Assembly: GCA_003290165.1 (NCBI GenBank)
Contig: QNQO01000450.1
Coordinates: 248,001 to 312,000, forward strand
Direction: 5' to 3'
Length of the DNA stretch: 64,000 bases
From: Berberis thunbergii
Lineage: Eukaryota > Streptophyta > Magnoliopsida > Ranunculales > Berberidaceae
The stretch's first letter is position 1. Every line of letters starts with the position of its first letter. A model generated the notes under the pieces. That model did no database searches. It was not told where the DNA came from and saw only the letters and a program-made list of their open reading frames with translations. A program made the position numbers and the translations under genes. Positions 1 through 11,390 of this stretch are shown here, one piece after another.

Positions 1-896
1 GAAAGGCTCGTTTGATTTCATTGGGGTGAACCATTACTGCACACTGCACGTTGCAGATAACCCAAATAGCCTCAATAGTGAACTAAGAGACTTTATGGCT
101 GACATTGGTGCAAAGCTTATGTGTATGTTTGTTTTGCCTTGTTTCATATTTGATGCAAAACAAGCTTTAGTGCAAAAGCCCTTCTCTAACTTGTTATTTT
201 GCAGATACGTCGGAGGGAGCGACCTCTGCCCCTGGAGAGGTAAGAATTCAAATCATACTTCTCTGAGATCAAGTTTGAGTTATATATGCATTTTAACTTG
301 TTACGATTAGCTAACAAGATTGTTACATACGTACAGTTCCCTGTAGATTCCTGGGGAGTGCAAAGTTCATTGGAGTATTTAAAGCAACATTACCGCAATC
401 CTCCCATTTATATTCATGAAAATGGTAAAAGACATTCTGTTCTCTTTGTTTTTTGTTTTCTTGAAAACGATTTTTGCATTAATTCTCAACATACAAAGAA
501 CCAATTTAGGCCAATTTATTGATGATTGTCCTAACAAAATATGAAGTAAAAATGCACTGAACTTGCTTGATGATGCATTGCAAAAATTGTCTTTCCAGGT
601 CAAATGACACCACGTAACGTATCAATCAACGATACATCAAGGGTTGAATATTTAGAAGGTTATATTGGAAGTTTACTAGATGCCCATACATTTTTATTTA
701 ATTTTTTTTTCAATTTTAATCTAAGAATTCAAAATTGTCAGGGTACTTCACATGGTCTTTCTTGGACTTATTCGAATCATTGGATGGCTACGGATCAAGC
801 TTTGGCCTTTATTATGTTGATATGAACGATCCTGATTTAAAGAGACATCCTAAGCTCTCAGCATATTGGTACTTTAATTTTCTTAAAGGAGGATGA
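1..896 (+). CDS. GH1 beta-glucosidase, 3' portion, partial and probably damaged
   Basis: C-terminal part of a plant family-1 glycoside hydrolase, which hydrolyses beta-glucosides and usually acts in the secretory pathway, vacuole or apoplast. Exons read as 1-122, 205-239, 337-424, 599-about 684 and 742-896 (stop TGA 894-896). The first four join in phase and give FDFIGVNHY, then [11 protein letters not shown], then PPIYIHENG, whose Glu is the expected catalytic nucleophile. The last exon gives [19 protein letters not shown] and ends FNFLKGG. The HENG form resembles the Arabidopsis BGLU10/11 group. Upstream exons lie outside the window. Oddity: after 'SLLDA' the usual residues before GYF are absent and no GT donor is visible, so exon 4 cannot be joined canonically to exon 5. 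The family call is secure; whether the gene still works is doubtful. Confidence 0.85.
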
Positions 897-1763
897 TGCT
901 AAGAACAATATCCCTGCTCTATCTCAAACTTCCATTTTTGCCCAGTAAACTATTATACTTTGGAATATGTATATACTATGATTTCACACAATTACCTCAT
1001 TGTAAGGCTTTTGTAAGAGACAGTTTATTCTCTATTGAATTATTACTTGTAACAAAATCTTGATGCAGAATTGGAGACCTGGATTAAGTGTATAATATAT
1101 CTCGCCACGCTTTGAGCAATCAATCTCTACTTTGTCCATGCATACATCTCATTGCTCTTCAAGCAATCAATCTTCTGTTTAGGCATCTATCAAACACAAT
1201 TTTACATCCCAATGTGTCATGGATCTCAATTTCCATCAGAAACATGTACTTAAGAACTTTGTATTAATATTATCGACAACCCTTTTGATTCTTTTGTAAC
1301 AATTTTACCTATTAACAACTCTTGTTTTCATGCTACATGCTAATGAAGAACCATGATGGAGTTGAATCAACATGAGATGAAATCATTTCTGGTATGAAAG
1401 TAACACTTCCATCATCAATTTGTTGGCCAAGATGTTTAGAATGTTTTGAGCAATCACTCTGTTGTAACAGTCGAACGTTGCATGGATATGAAACATCAAT
1501 AGATCCATCCATGAGAAGCCTACACGAATTATTTGGTCTTTTCAAATGATCGGGATGTTGTATTATTGTTGATATGATATGTCATCTGCAATATAAAAAG
1601 AATACTTTAGAAAATCCAAAAATTTTCTAACTAAAATAAAAATAAAATTGAAGTTATTGAATTTTCAGATTGTAGCATTTCAAAATTATCCAAGTTTAAA
1701 TGGAATCACTTTTGATTTTTTAGAAATCCACATCTGAGTTACATAAGATCTTGGAGCTTTCTC
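897..1763. other. Intergenic AT-rich stretch, nothing recognised
   Basis: This holds the 3' flank of the beta-glucosidase (+) and of the CBP60 relic (-), which converge here. Short open frames on the minus strand around 1333-1545 resemble no family I know. No clear repeat was seen. Confidence 0.5.
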
Positions 1764-2810
1764 TCATTGAAAAATACCTAGTGGTAGCAAAGCATTTTCA
1801 TTTAGTAGCAACCCATCAGCCTCTTCTAATGCGTTCCCGTGTACATAAGCTTCTCTTACCAAGCTCTCAACATGAGCCTGCAAGAATTACATAATCAAAT
1901 TAATCTCATCATAAGGAACAAAGAAAAAAAACATTAAAAAATTTCAACCAACATGAGGTGGTTCAAAGAATTACCCTTTGAACTGCAGTTAGATCACGAG
2001 TTGAATATGTCTTCCTGTCCACATGACCCCTACTACTTGACATATAGGACTTAAGATAATAGTGTAACCCGGTCTGCGCAGCATATACTGTTTGTTGTCC
2101 AAATTGCAGGTCTTAGCATGCTTAATCACTATTTCAAACATCTTATCAGACATACCCACACCTAATATCTGATACAATCATGAAAGTTTCAAATTAGTAA
2201 CATTGTGTAATGATTATGTGCAGATAAGAGTAATTAAAATATACATGAAGTAATTAAGTTAACTGCTGAACCAAAATTATAGTTAACTTACTGGTCGAAG
2301 TCTTGCAGGTTAATTAAGTTAACTGCTGAACCAAAATTATAGTTAACTTACTGTTCGAAGTCTTGCAGGTTCAACAATCCATAGTTTCAAAAACTCTTGA
2401 ACTGTACCTGTGGAAAGCCCCATCTTTCCCTATTTTCTCAAGACGCCATACTTCATCATTTAGTGATGGAGGATGATGTTTCTTATACACTGTGGAGGAA
2501 CACAGATATAACCATGAATATATATTCCACAGCAAGTATATAATGCATTAATGACAGTAATATTCACCAAAGAAAACAATGAAAAAAATAGAAGAAAGTA
2601 TAAATATTGTACATAAATTCAGCAAGGCATATATTTACTTACATTCTCCTCTGCGATCTTTGACTACAAATGCTTCTGTAATGGCTTCACGTATTCTAAA
2701 ATCTTGTTGACTCCCATGTTCAACTCTTGCACCCAACCTGAATGTTGACTCCCATTCTTCTTTATTATGCTCGGATAGTCTCCAAAAACTAATGAATCGA
2801 TAAACCTGAC
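1764..2810 (-). pseudogene. CBP60-type calmodulin-binding protein, degenerate fragment
   Basis: Four exon-like blocks on the minus strand match consecutive parts of the plant CALMODULIN-BINDING PROTEIN 60 family, nuclear transcription regulators. Block 2643 to about 2805 reads FRIREAITEAFVVKDRRGE. Block 2352-2489 reads [20 protein letters not shown] and then, in another frame, [17 protein letters not shown]. Block 1975-2168 reads ILGVGMSDKMFEIVIKHAKT and, after a shift, YSTRDLTAVQR. Block 1764-1877 reads AHVESLVREAY, ADGLLL and a stop. Splice borders remain recognisable and the order is that of the family. At least two frame disruptions and a small deletion after 'DGAFH' break the reading, the N-terminal half is missing and the C-terminus is short. 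I therefore call it a pseudogene. Confidence 0.75.
2251..2370. repeat. 60-bp tandem duplication spanning an exon-intron border
   Basis: Two head-to-tail 60-bp copies, 2251-2310 and 2311-2370, differ at one position (g at 2294, t at 2354). On the minus strand each copy carries a splice donor of the CBP60-like relic, so the donor is doubled. Confidence 0.95.
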
Positions 2811-3517
2811 CATTGAAAGTTGAATGTTATTGGAGCACTCAAGTGCGAGTTTGATGTACCGGTATGGTATGGTATGGAGGCTTGATTGAGGACTCACCAA
2901 CCAAGATAAAAATCATTGGCTCTTTGAGTTGCTTCAACATGACATCCTCTGTTTTGTTGGTTAGAGGAACAAACCTCTCTCACTCACCAAAACAAAACAG
3001 AGGAGGGAGAGAAGTGAAGAAGAAGAAGAACAATAGAAGAGCAGAGAAGAAGAAGAAATGAAAAAGCTATCTACATTTGGAGCCAAAACTTTGGAGCCAA
3101 AAATTTTCGAAAACCAGCAAAAAACTCACGTGCGAGGGAGCATCCTCGCTCCCTCCCTCGATACCTAGAAGAACTGATGTTGAATATACGCGCACGTAGA
3201 ATACGTCCAGCTCTAGTGTAATTAATTCGAAAGTTGGCATGTTGAAAAACAAACACATAACTCACGTGCTACAGAATTATCTACTAATTTCCTTTTATTA
3301 TTATTATTTTTTAATAAAAGAAACTTATATTTAAATAACAAACAATCAAACATCCAACAGGGGATTTTTTTTAACTGGTTTCCTATCCAAAATGGTTTCC
3401 TTTTTTTATCCAATTAAAAGAGGTTAATTGTTTTGAAGGACACATGTCCAATTAATTACAAGAGGCATACAATTCCATCCCAATGGTTATAGGCTTATTT
3501 TGAATTCAACAATTCTA
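2811..3517. other. Non-coding spacer with purine-rich tract
   Basis: No gene was recognised. Positions 3000-3066 form a GAA/GAG-rich purine tract. At 3130-3170 there is a short inverted motif of cgaggg/ccctcg units that loosely resembles the ends of the 45.0-kb hairpin element; that likeness is weak. Confidence 0.4.
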
Positions 3518-3690
3518 CCTGGTCAGGTTTGCCAGTCATTTGAGTCAGGTTTTGGCTTTTTTACATTTTTACTCCTTCTATTAATGATGTTTTAAAGGGA
3601 AAAGATAAAAAAAAAAAAAAAAAAAAAAAAGTGTAAAAAGTCAAAACCTGACAAACAATTAATTAACAAACCTGACTGGCTAAACTTACT
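3518..3690. repeat. MITE-like imperfect inverted repeat
   Basis: Arms around 3520-3570 and 3640-3690 are inverted copies; both contain 'gtcaggtttt' and 'gccagtca'-like blocks. They flank an A-run of about 21 (3608-3630). Target duplications were not identified. It sits about 100 bp upstream of the F-box gene promoter. Confidence 0.5.
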
Positions 3691-3809
3691 CTTTTGAATT
3701 GGGTCTGAAAAAACAGGTTTCTATTTTTGCAGTTTCACTGTCAATAGAAATTGAATATATGGAAAGTTGCTAAGATTTGAGTTATAAATTGATTTGGTTT
3801 TCCTCACCT

Positions 3810-3817
3810 CTATAAAA
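3810..3817 (+). promoter_or_regulatory. TATA box of the F-box gene
   Basis: 'Tataaaaa' lies about 46-53 bp before the ATG at 3863. The same block, in the same context, is kept in the truncated paralogue near 49522-49530 on the minus strand, which supports a shared promoter. Its position argues against translation starting at the in-frame TTG at 3794. Confidence 0.6.
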
Positions 3818-3862
3818 AACAGGCGTTCTCTAAACCCTATAATCTCAAAAGAAGTAGATAGG

Positions 3863-5122
3863 ATGGAAGACTACATAACAGAGATACTTGTCAGATTGTC
3901 TGAGAAATCACTGTGCAGATTGAAGTTGGTATCAAAGAAGTGGAATCAGTTCATCACTTATGATCCTTATTTTCGAAAGGTTTATGACAGCAGAAACAAA
4001 CACAATCGTCCATATAGAATGCTGGGTCTCCATTGCAGATGTGATACGATGAGATACATATCACACTTTGAACCAACCTGTGATGAAGCAAGGAGCCTCC
4101 CTAGGATGAACCACACTCACCAACTTTTCAGAAACATTGTACTTGACTCATCCAACGGGTTCTCATTATGTTTTCAGGAACAAAATTTCGAAGAGGAGGA
4201 GGAACCACAGATTAGTTATTACATCTACAACCCCATCACCCAGGGAAGGTTCAATCTTCCAACACCTAAGGTGGATCCCAACGCGCGGATCCGGGATGTC
4301 GTTTCTGCCTTTATATGCAAAGGAAAACCCCATCTAAGTCATCCTCAATACTATAAAGTGATACGAGCCGTAGACATTAGGACTGGGTATCAGACTCTAA
4401 CAATAGAAGTATTATCTTCTGATTGTGATCAAATGCAAGGGTGGAAGAAATTTGAGATCCGTTGTTCTCCCCACATTTACTTTCCTAAGATACATGAGCC
4501 TGGAATAATTAGTAACAAAACAGGGTTTGTGTACTTGCAGGCATACCCACACTACGTGCATCCCCAGCAGCCTGAGAAATGTGGTTTCGAGCATCTAATT
4601 GTTTTCTATGATGGACAACAAAAACGTTCTTCTTCAGAGTATATTTTGGTACCGAATGAAGACTTTCATCGTTACCTTTGTTATGAGAATTGTAGTTGCA
4701 AGAGTAAATACGGTCAAATAAATGGGCTTATCGTGTACTTATCCTACTGCACTGTTGGCCACTACCTTGAGCTGTGGGAGCTCGATGAAGATACAAAAGA
4801 ATGGGATTTACAATACAGATTGTTGAATCTGAAGATAAAAAATGAGAAGTTTTTTGTTTTGGCCTTCCATCCATTGGATCCCCACATTCTCCTAATGCAG
4901 ATTGATAGAGAAACAGTCTGGTTCAATGTGGAAAGCAAAACAATGGAGTTCATCAGTCAAAATGTGCATCCGATGATAGAGTTTTGCCTTCCATACATAT
5001 GGCCTAGTTGGTCACCAACGCTCTTCAAGAAAGTTCATCAGACAAGAAAACGAAAATCGGCCTCAAGTCTAGAATCACCGGCTCAAACGGTAAACACCAT
5101 TCATTACCACTATAGCACCTAA
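3863..5122 (+). CDS. F-box protein with F-box-associated C-terminal region
   Basis: Single-exon frame of 419 residues, of the length usual for plant F-box proteins. These recruit substrates to SCF ubiquitin ligases by binding SKP1. The F-box is at residues 1-40 (MEDYITEILVRL, KSLCRLKLVSKKWNQFI) and lacks the few residues that usually precede it. The rest resembles F-box-associated beta-propeller-like regions (YYIYNPITQGRFNLP near 120; DTKEWDLQYRLLNLKI near 310). The start is the ATG at 3863, just downstream of a TATA box. The frame stays open upstream to 3794 but has no other ATG. There is no frameshift. A truncated inverted copy lies at 48690-49560. The substrate cannot be predicted. Confidence 0.85.
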   Translation: MEDYITEILVRLSEKSLCRLKLVSKKWNQFITYDPYFRKVYDSRNKHNRPYRMLGLHCRCDTMRYISHFEPTCDEARSLPRMNHTHQLFRNIVLDSSNGFSLCFQEQNFEEEEEPQISYYIYNPITQGRFNLPTPKVDPNARIRDVVSAFICKGKPHLSHPQYYKVIRAVDIRTGYQTLTIEVLSSDCDQMQGWKKFEIRCSPHIYFPKIHEPGIISNKTGFVYLQAYPHYVHPQQPEKCGFEHLIVFYDGQQKRSSSEYILVPNEDFHRYLCYENCSCKSKYGQINGLIVYLSYCTVGHYLELWELDEDTKEWDLQYRLLNLKIKNEKFFVLAFHPLDPHILLMQIDRETVWFNVESKTMEFISQNVHPMIEFCLPYIWPSWSPTLFKKVHQTRKRKSASSLESPAQTVNTIHYHYST

Positions 5123-6131
5123 GCATCCACGATACGGGCGCTTCTTTGCCAGAACAGCCAGGCTGCTACACTGTTATGTTACCTCAAACAAACGATCCGT
5201 TTCCATGTTGCTTATGCTTTGTCTAGTTTAGCTCTATTATGAGAACCTTTATTCTTTTTGTCACTATTAATTGTTTTGGAAATTATATGTTGACAGATGA
5301 AATCTACGTTAAATGTTTATGTTTCCGTTATTGGGGGCACTAGAAAGCACATTTAAACTGTAAACATGACTAACTTTGTAGGATGCCAGATGTAATAGTT
5401 CTCCCCCTTCATCATATCTCAATGAACTTGCCTTTTCTTGAATATAATGAGCAAAAAGTACAAACGGGCTATCAATACGAAAGTAATGTAGGGTTCGTTG
5501 ATCACCCACATCAAACTTCATAATAGTAAAGGAAAAGAAAGCCCAATGTGTTGTGATTGCAACCTTCACACTCTTGATTTCAACCAAAAATTATGGTTAA
5601 ACTTGGAAGGATCGTGCATTTCATCTTACTCAAAAGTCTGCCAATCCCTTCCAAAATGACACTGGTGGGTCCTTTTATCTAACGTAAAATCCAGATTCCA
5701 TGTAAACAGTTTACCATGGAGATCCTGCAAAGGAACACAATAGCCTACTTTGCCCAGTTGGAACATGTGGATGAGGCCTACAACCATAGTGTCTACTTCC
5801 GTCCATGCCGACTAACAATTTCATAACACCAGAATTACACTTGCGATATGCCACAATTACTCTTACAAGATGCTGAGAAACTAGCTGATCACTAGTGTCC
5901 TTTATCAGTCCTTTATCAGCATCTGCAAATAACATAGGGAACATAGGGTTAGGTTGAGACTGCTCCTTCAGATCTGCTCCTTGAGACTGCGTCTCCTCCA
6001 AATCTGCTCTCTCTCTCTCTCTCTCTCTCTCGGACTGCACCTCTTTAGATCTGCTCCCTATCTTCTTCCTCTTCGCTCGAGAGGGAGGTTTTTCATCAAA
6101 CAGTTGGTGGGTTTATGAATCTCACGGCTGG
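5123..6131. other. 3' flank of the F-box gene, possible B3-like scrap, CT microsatellite
   Basis: The 3' flank to about 5360 is duplicated at the other end of the window. On the minus strand 5560-5760 reads in fragments as VPLQDLHGKLFTWNLDF, which faintly recalls the HGK motif of B3 DNA-binding domains; frames are broken and confidence in that is low. A (CT)n tract lies at 6003-6031. Confidence 0.3.
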
Positions 6132-8048
6132 ATGACATCACATTGTACTCGAGAGAAGGATCTCTCCACATCCTCCCGTGGAACAAATGGAGGAGACACA
6201 GCCAGTGAGAGCGCGTTTACACAGGATATGTTAATGGCTTTTGAGGAGCAGTACAAAATTCATGGCGATGGATTGTTACATTTACTCATAAACGAATATC
6301 AAGTGGCTGTAAAAAACGGAGATATGCTAGGTGCAGAAGGACTGAAAATCATGATAAACCCCAATAACTGGGGGATGCTGACTGCAAGGGCGCCAGCCAG
6401 TCAAGTGCAGACTGCTAGCAATCAAGGCTGTCAAGGTATAGTAGCTGCCAATGTGCCACACAACACAGGGACGACCACTGCAACGCAAAGGAATGAAGAG
6501 GCTCTGCGTAAAGAAAATGAATATACAATGCCAACCAGTGTTGCATCCTCTGGTCCTTGCAAACTTCAAGAAGAAATGGCAATAGCAAACCCTACCATTG
6601 TACAAGCGAGGATGAGTTGGGCATCAAAGCTTAAGCAAAGCAAGGATACGGGCTCCACTAAACTGAAGTATGAACCTCCAGCTACTGTTGAAGGCAAGAA
6701 AATAGTACAAGTGCAGACTGCTGACTTTGCCAATAGGGTAGAAAAATGTGAAAGGTTGGTTATTGGCAACTTTGTGGGCAAGCGTTTGGCATATGGTTAT
6801 GTCAAAGAGTGTTTGATTAGGACGTGGGGACTTCAAGAGCTTGAGATGAGCATACATGGAGATAAGAATTTTGTATTCAAATTCAAGAAGGAAGAAAAAG
6901 AAGGTGTTGGAAATGAGACCTCTGCATATTGCAAGCAGGTTGTTCATCTTCAGGACCTGGTCGGTCACCTACTATGGACAAGGATGCCGAGGTGCTTACC
7001 TCGATACCTATTTGGGTTACACTGAAGAAAATTCCTTTATTTTTATGGAATCCGGAGGGTATTCAAAGGATTGCTAGTTTTATTGGAGTGTCTATCATGC
7101 TTTACAAAGCTACTAAAGAAAGGACAAGTTTAGCGTATGCAAGGGTGTGTGTGGAGGTGGATGTAAACAACAAATTACCCAAAGACATCCCTGTGGTTAT
7201 CAATGGAGATAAAAAAAAATGGTTAAAGTTGAGTATGCATGGATTCCGCAAAATGCAATTCTTGCGCAATATTTGGCCATACAAAACAGCAGTGTTCAAA
7301 GAGTAAATAAGTTAATACTCCAGACCATATGGTGTGGCAAGCTACATGTAGGACCCAACCACTAGAAAGGCAAAACTATGATGGTTGGACGATCGCCAAG
7401 GGTAGGCATACATTCAAGTCGAAAACTCACCCCAGTTTAGAAGGGAGTGCAGGGCCTATCACAGAAAAAACAGGGAATGTCACCAGTACAGAGGCCTCCA
7501 TTGAGGCATAGCAGAAAATAAAAGATGATCAAAATGATGCCATAACGCAGAGTACACAACCATTGCTTCTTGACAACGCAACGCTCGAGCGTAGTGCTAG
7601 TGTGGAGGCTAGTGAACACACCGACTCGGGACAAAGAGAATAATAGAATAGATGAGCAGAGTAGTAACGAGGAACATGAGCAAGATCATTCTAGTGAAGA
7701 GGTTGCAAGAGATTTGGCTACAAAAAAGTTTCCAAACTCTTGCACTAAAGATTTTAGTCTCTGCCCTCGAAGATCCTCTAGGGCTAAGAAAGAAAACAAA
7801 AAGTACAAAGGTTGAATCCTTTCCTCCTTCACAAAGGAGAAAGGAAAAAAAACCAAAAAAAACAAGAGGTTTCTTCTCTTGGCCTATGCTAGTTGAAGAT
7901 TATTATAGGCCTAGTAATCGTGTTCACTTTCGCTTGAATCCTCTCTCCTCTCTCTTGTGAGAGTTTGTTTCTGTATTTATTTTTGTTTCATTTATATAAA
8001 GGTTTGGGGGTCCTTAAAACCCAGCTCTCTTTCAAAAAAAAAAAAAAA
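6132..8048 (+). mobile_element. Degenerate LINE-type ORF1 (DUF4283-like) with poly(A) end
   Basis: The frame at 6132-7025 and its continuations encode a DUF4283-like retroelement protein. Visible parts are CERLVIGNFVGKRLAYGYVK, 'HGDKNFVFKF', 'RPLHIASRLFIFRTW', SIPIWVTLKKIPLFLW and VEYAWIPQNAILAQYLAIQ. These lie in three frames, so shifts are needed near 6895, 6965 and 7215. The zinc knuckle usual after the VEYxWIPQ motif is not preserved. No reverse transcriptase follows. The segment ends in an A-run at 8034-8048, as expected of a retroposed copy. The first 100 residues are unrecognised. Probably inactive. Confidence 0.65.
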
Positions 8049-8590
8049 CAACTATATCGCAAATGGGTATGGACTACACTCACAGATGGAAGTTCTAACC
8101 CTACAACCTGAAACCTCATACATTTGTACTCTGATTTCAAGCTTTCAGGGAAGCTTTGTTTACATGGACCTCAGTCAGAGATGGAAGTTCTAGTGTCCCT
8201 AGAATCTGAAACCTCATTCATACTCAGCATTTACCTATTACAGAGATGGTTTGACTTCAAATTTTCAGGTAACAGTGAACTCTTCCCCCCATCATCTTCA
8301 GCTCTAAAAGGTGCTCACCTGTGGAATTTATACTGTACAATGAGAAAATCCAGCAGTGCATAATTTCTTTGAATATTTTCTTTGCAGAATATTTGTAATG
8401 CAGAGTATTACAAACGTCATAGGCAATGTTTAGGAAGACCACATTTATACATACAAATGCTAATGGATACATACTCTTTCCAGTACAAGTTACGAATCTT
8501 GAAGTAGTCAACTGCAAATAGTTAGTCTATTGATACAATCCATGAACCAGGAAGGTGTGTCACTTCAGCCTTCCCCAGATACCATTGAAC
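8049..8590. repeat. Imperfect short direct repeats, otherwise unrecognised
   Basis: Near 8083-8125 and 8178-8222 two blocks share 'agatggaagttcta' and 'ctgaaacctcat' about 96 bp apart, a decayed tandem duplication. No gene was recognised. Confidence 0.5.
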
Positions 8591-8830
8591 TTAAATGGTA
8601 GAGAAAAGGTTTTTTTTAGTATGGCCCCATTTTAAATCTAAACCTAATGCACTCACAACATTAAATTCCCTCTTAAAACCCAAGGCAACTCCCCAATGAC
8701 CATGAATACAAGAGAGTTCTTCCCAGAATTGATTGTAGTATTCAAGGATATTTTCTACTAATAAAACATGCATAAAAGGATTATCAGGGAATGGACTGCT
8801 TAAACACCTCAATACATTGTTTATAGACAT
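8591..8830 (-). mobile_element. LINE endonuclease fragment
   Basis: The minus-strand frame contains FWEELSCIHGHWG and, a few residues later, 'EFNVVSA'. This matches the spacing of the FWEEL..I...W and GDFNVV motifs in the endonuclease (EEP) domain of plant LINE ORF2. Only this piece remains, and the Gly-Asp before FNV is changed. Confidence 0.45.
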
Positions 8831-9942
8831 AGGTTGCCACCATTCTTTATCTCGGTATTTGAGTGAGATTTTGTTGTCTAATTGGTTCTAGAGCGTGTGG
8901 TTGGGCCTGCCAAACCAAGGGTTTCATGCTTACAACTGAGAAGCATATAAAAAGGACTGTCTCTTGGAGTTACTTAGTGATCTTGGTTCTCCCATTGAAA
9001 GATCTTCTATCTCAGATATACAGCTGTAAGGAAAAGTGACAGACCAGAGGAATAGTAAAGATTTGATGAATTGGACTCTCCAGTAATCTATCCCGATTCT
9101 TGCGGATTTGTGCTAGTGGAAATACTACAATTCTCCACAACATGAAAAGCAAAGATCAAGCGAAGTGGGAGAACAAAAGAGAGATCAAGCGTGGAAGAGA
9201 ATGAGCTTGCTAAGGCAAAACGTGTCACGAAATGATGTTTAACTGGTGAAAGCAGCAAGGAGTGTTGTAGGCACGAAAGCAAAAGACTAACACTTTGCAT
9301 CAGAAATATAACATGTCTCCACATGGACACTTAAGAAGTCAGACCCAAAGTTTCGAGGTATCCTTCAATACATAAACCCTTGGACTTAAAGTCATAAGTA
9401 AAACGCCACATCTTGGGTTCTATACCCACCGGCGGCACGCTTGCCTTTCAAAAAAAAAAAAGTCATAAGTAAACTGAAATTTCATTGATAAATTTGCCAC
9501 AAATTTTGAAATTTTGCCAGTCGTTAATGACACTGAATTGAAATCAACACCCCCAGCTGCAATTCAATCAATTTTTTTAGTGCAATTCAATCAATACTTT
9601 TAATGTATGATATAGTTCAACATGTAAAATGGGAGGTCTCCTAAGTTAATTTGTAATATATTCTTTATAACCCAAAATGTAAATATCGTACATGATTCAT
9701 GAAACAAACTGATAAAGTTGCTAGATTTCTCGCTGGGCTGCAATTCATAAACGAAAATCCAAGAACGAGCAAGTACTGAAGACATCTAACAAAGTAAGGA
9801 AAGCATGCCTACATCATGTTACCACTTGATCAAGGACTGAAGACATCTAACAATAAAACTCATTTGTGGATGCTACAAGATAAGGATACACATTTGGGAC
9901 TGCGTACCATGAAATGTAAGAGAGTTTCATGTGTCTTCCATG
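8831..9942. other. Intergenic, no gene recognised apart from a short SINE-like insert
   Basis: AT-rich sequence holding the 3' flank of the minus-strand gene that ends at 9943. The insert at 9404-9460 is listed separately. Confidence 0.5.
9388..9473 (+). mobile_element. Short 5'-truncated SINE-like insertion with target duplication
   Basis: The segment 9404-9460 ends in an A-run (9450-9461) and is flanked by direct copies of 'agtcataagtaaa' (9390-9402 and 9461-9473). It contains 'gggttctataccc', which resembles a Pol III B box. This is a small retroposed insert, probably the 3' part of a tRNA-derived SINE. Confidence 0.6.
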
Positions 9943-11390
9943 TCACGGATTTTTTCTTCGTGCCGAAAGGAAATTCATAGCAAACCTAGAGAATCGTGTA
10001 AGACTAAAGAACATCCGCAGGAATGCACGCCCATTCACAATCCCTTCTCTTAGGCATCTTGCTGCTTTGGCTACCGAGGGTTCCATTATATCAGTCTTCT
10101 TCAGATAGGGTTGCTCCTGCACCATTGCTAATCAAGTAAAAAAGGAGTAAACCCCACCACTCAAATCTATTGCACCCCTACTATAATCAAGAGAAAAACA
10201 GAACCATATCTGCTAACCCTTTGGAGCCATGGTTGCCAATCGGCGTAATCTATCCTCAGCCACACGAACAGCTTGAGTGGAACTTCTAACACCTTTTGTT
10301 ATCTCCTGCCTACACAGAGACAAAAATTGGGGATAAGTTCATAGACAATCTTCAGAATGTTGGACTTAAAGAACTGTACTTGAAAACTAACCCCAGATCA
10401 CTGAGCTCCATAGTCAGGTCACTTATTTCCATCCCAGATAATCGAACGGCAGCCATTGTGTCAGGAAGTTCTTCCCTCATAACATCCATTAAATTTGCAA
10501 GGGAATCGGCTGCCCTTCTAAAAGACTACACCAAATTTTCATGATAATTTCTTTTCAAGAAATAAAGCATACAAATTAAAACGAGGGTGCCAAGAACACT
10601 AACCAAAAGAGCTGGAATTGCTGACAGAAATAGCCAGGAAGCTGAAACTGCAACCTGTAAACAAGTAAAATGCATCATAAACTATGATTTGTAACTTACA
10701 ACATGAAACTCTTGTTAAAAATCCAATTACTTTCCTGAATTTGAAATCTGTAAAGAACATCACTGAAGAATTTTTGCTTCACTATAGTTTCAATTGTCTG
10801 CTTTCTATTTTAATGTAGTGGCGGTTTTGTTTTGCCTCTTAATCAAATTGGTCAGAATTTTGCAAAAGTTAACCCCTTTTTCAATAAATTCAAGCCTAAT
10901 TAGATCAATAATACAAAATATAAACACCCCCTTAGTTAAAACACAACTTCCCATTTTGGGATTTCTCCTCTTCTCTTGTAAACAAATTTATCCAGAAAGC
11001 CCAAACTTTCCTCTCAAAGTCACATATTTATGCAAAATTCCTTAAATAATCGAGAACCCCAGAAAGAAAACTAGGAGAGGAGACAATTACCGCACAAGCA
11101 ATGACATTGAGCATCAGAATGTGACGTTGGGTGAGATTCCACTGAGTAAAAACCAAGGGTGGAGATCCAACTGACGAAGTGAGGAGCGAAGGCTTCCCAT
11201 CGGATTGAATGGAGAGTGAAGAGAAGCGTAGAGGGTTGTTGGATAAGTGGAGATCAGATGAACTAGTTGGTGTGTGAAGCTTGAAGAGTTTCAAGTTGAG
11301 ATTTTTAGTGGTGGTGGTGTGGGGAAGAGAAGATGGTGAATTGGTGGTGTGGGGAGGGTTTGAAAGACGTAATTTGATTGAAGAGAACAT
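9943..11390 (-). CDS. Plastid-targeted single-pass membrane protein, unknown function (five exons)
   Basis: Exons on the minus strand are 11091-11390, 10604-10654, 10392-10525, 10218-10309 and 9943-10127. All borders are GT..AG, phases match, and the total is 254 codons with stop. Residues 1-85 are rich in Ser, Thr, Pro and Asn with few acidic residues, like a transit peptide. A hydrophobic segment follows (about 87-117: 'ILMLNVIACAVAVSASWLFL' and 'SAIPALL'). Next comes an amphipathic region reading SLANLMDVMREELPDTMAAV and LSDLGQEITKGVRSSTQAV, like DUF948-type coiled-coil proteins known in plastids. The basic C-terminus is 'FAMNFLSARRKNP'. I recognise this as a conserved plant protein family but know no established function. 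The structure looks intact. Confidence 0.8.

Noticed and set aside
3794..3862. N-terminal extension of the F-box protein
   Set aside because: It would need a TTG start and overlaps the TATA box; the first ATG is at 3863.
6624..6968. Minus-strand frame of 114 codons
   Set aside because: It is opposite to the recognised LINE ORF1-like protein and has no family features.
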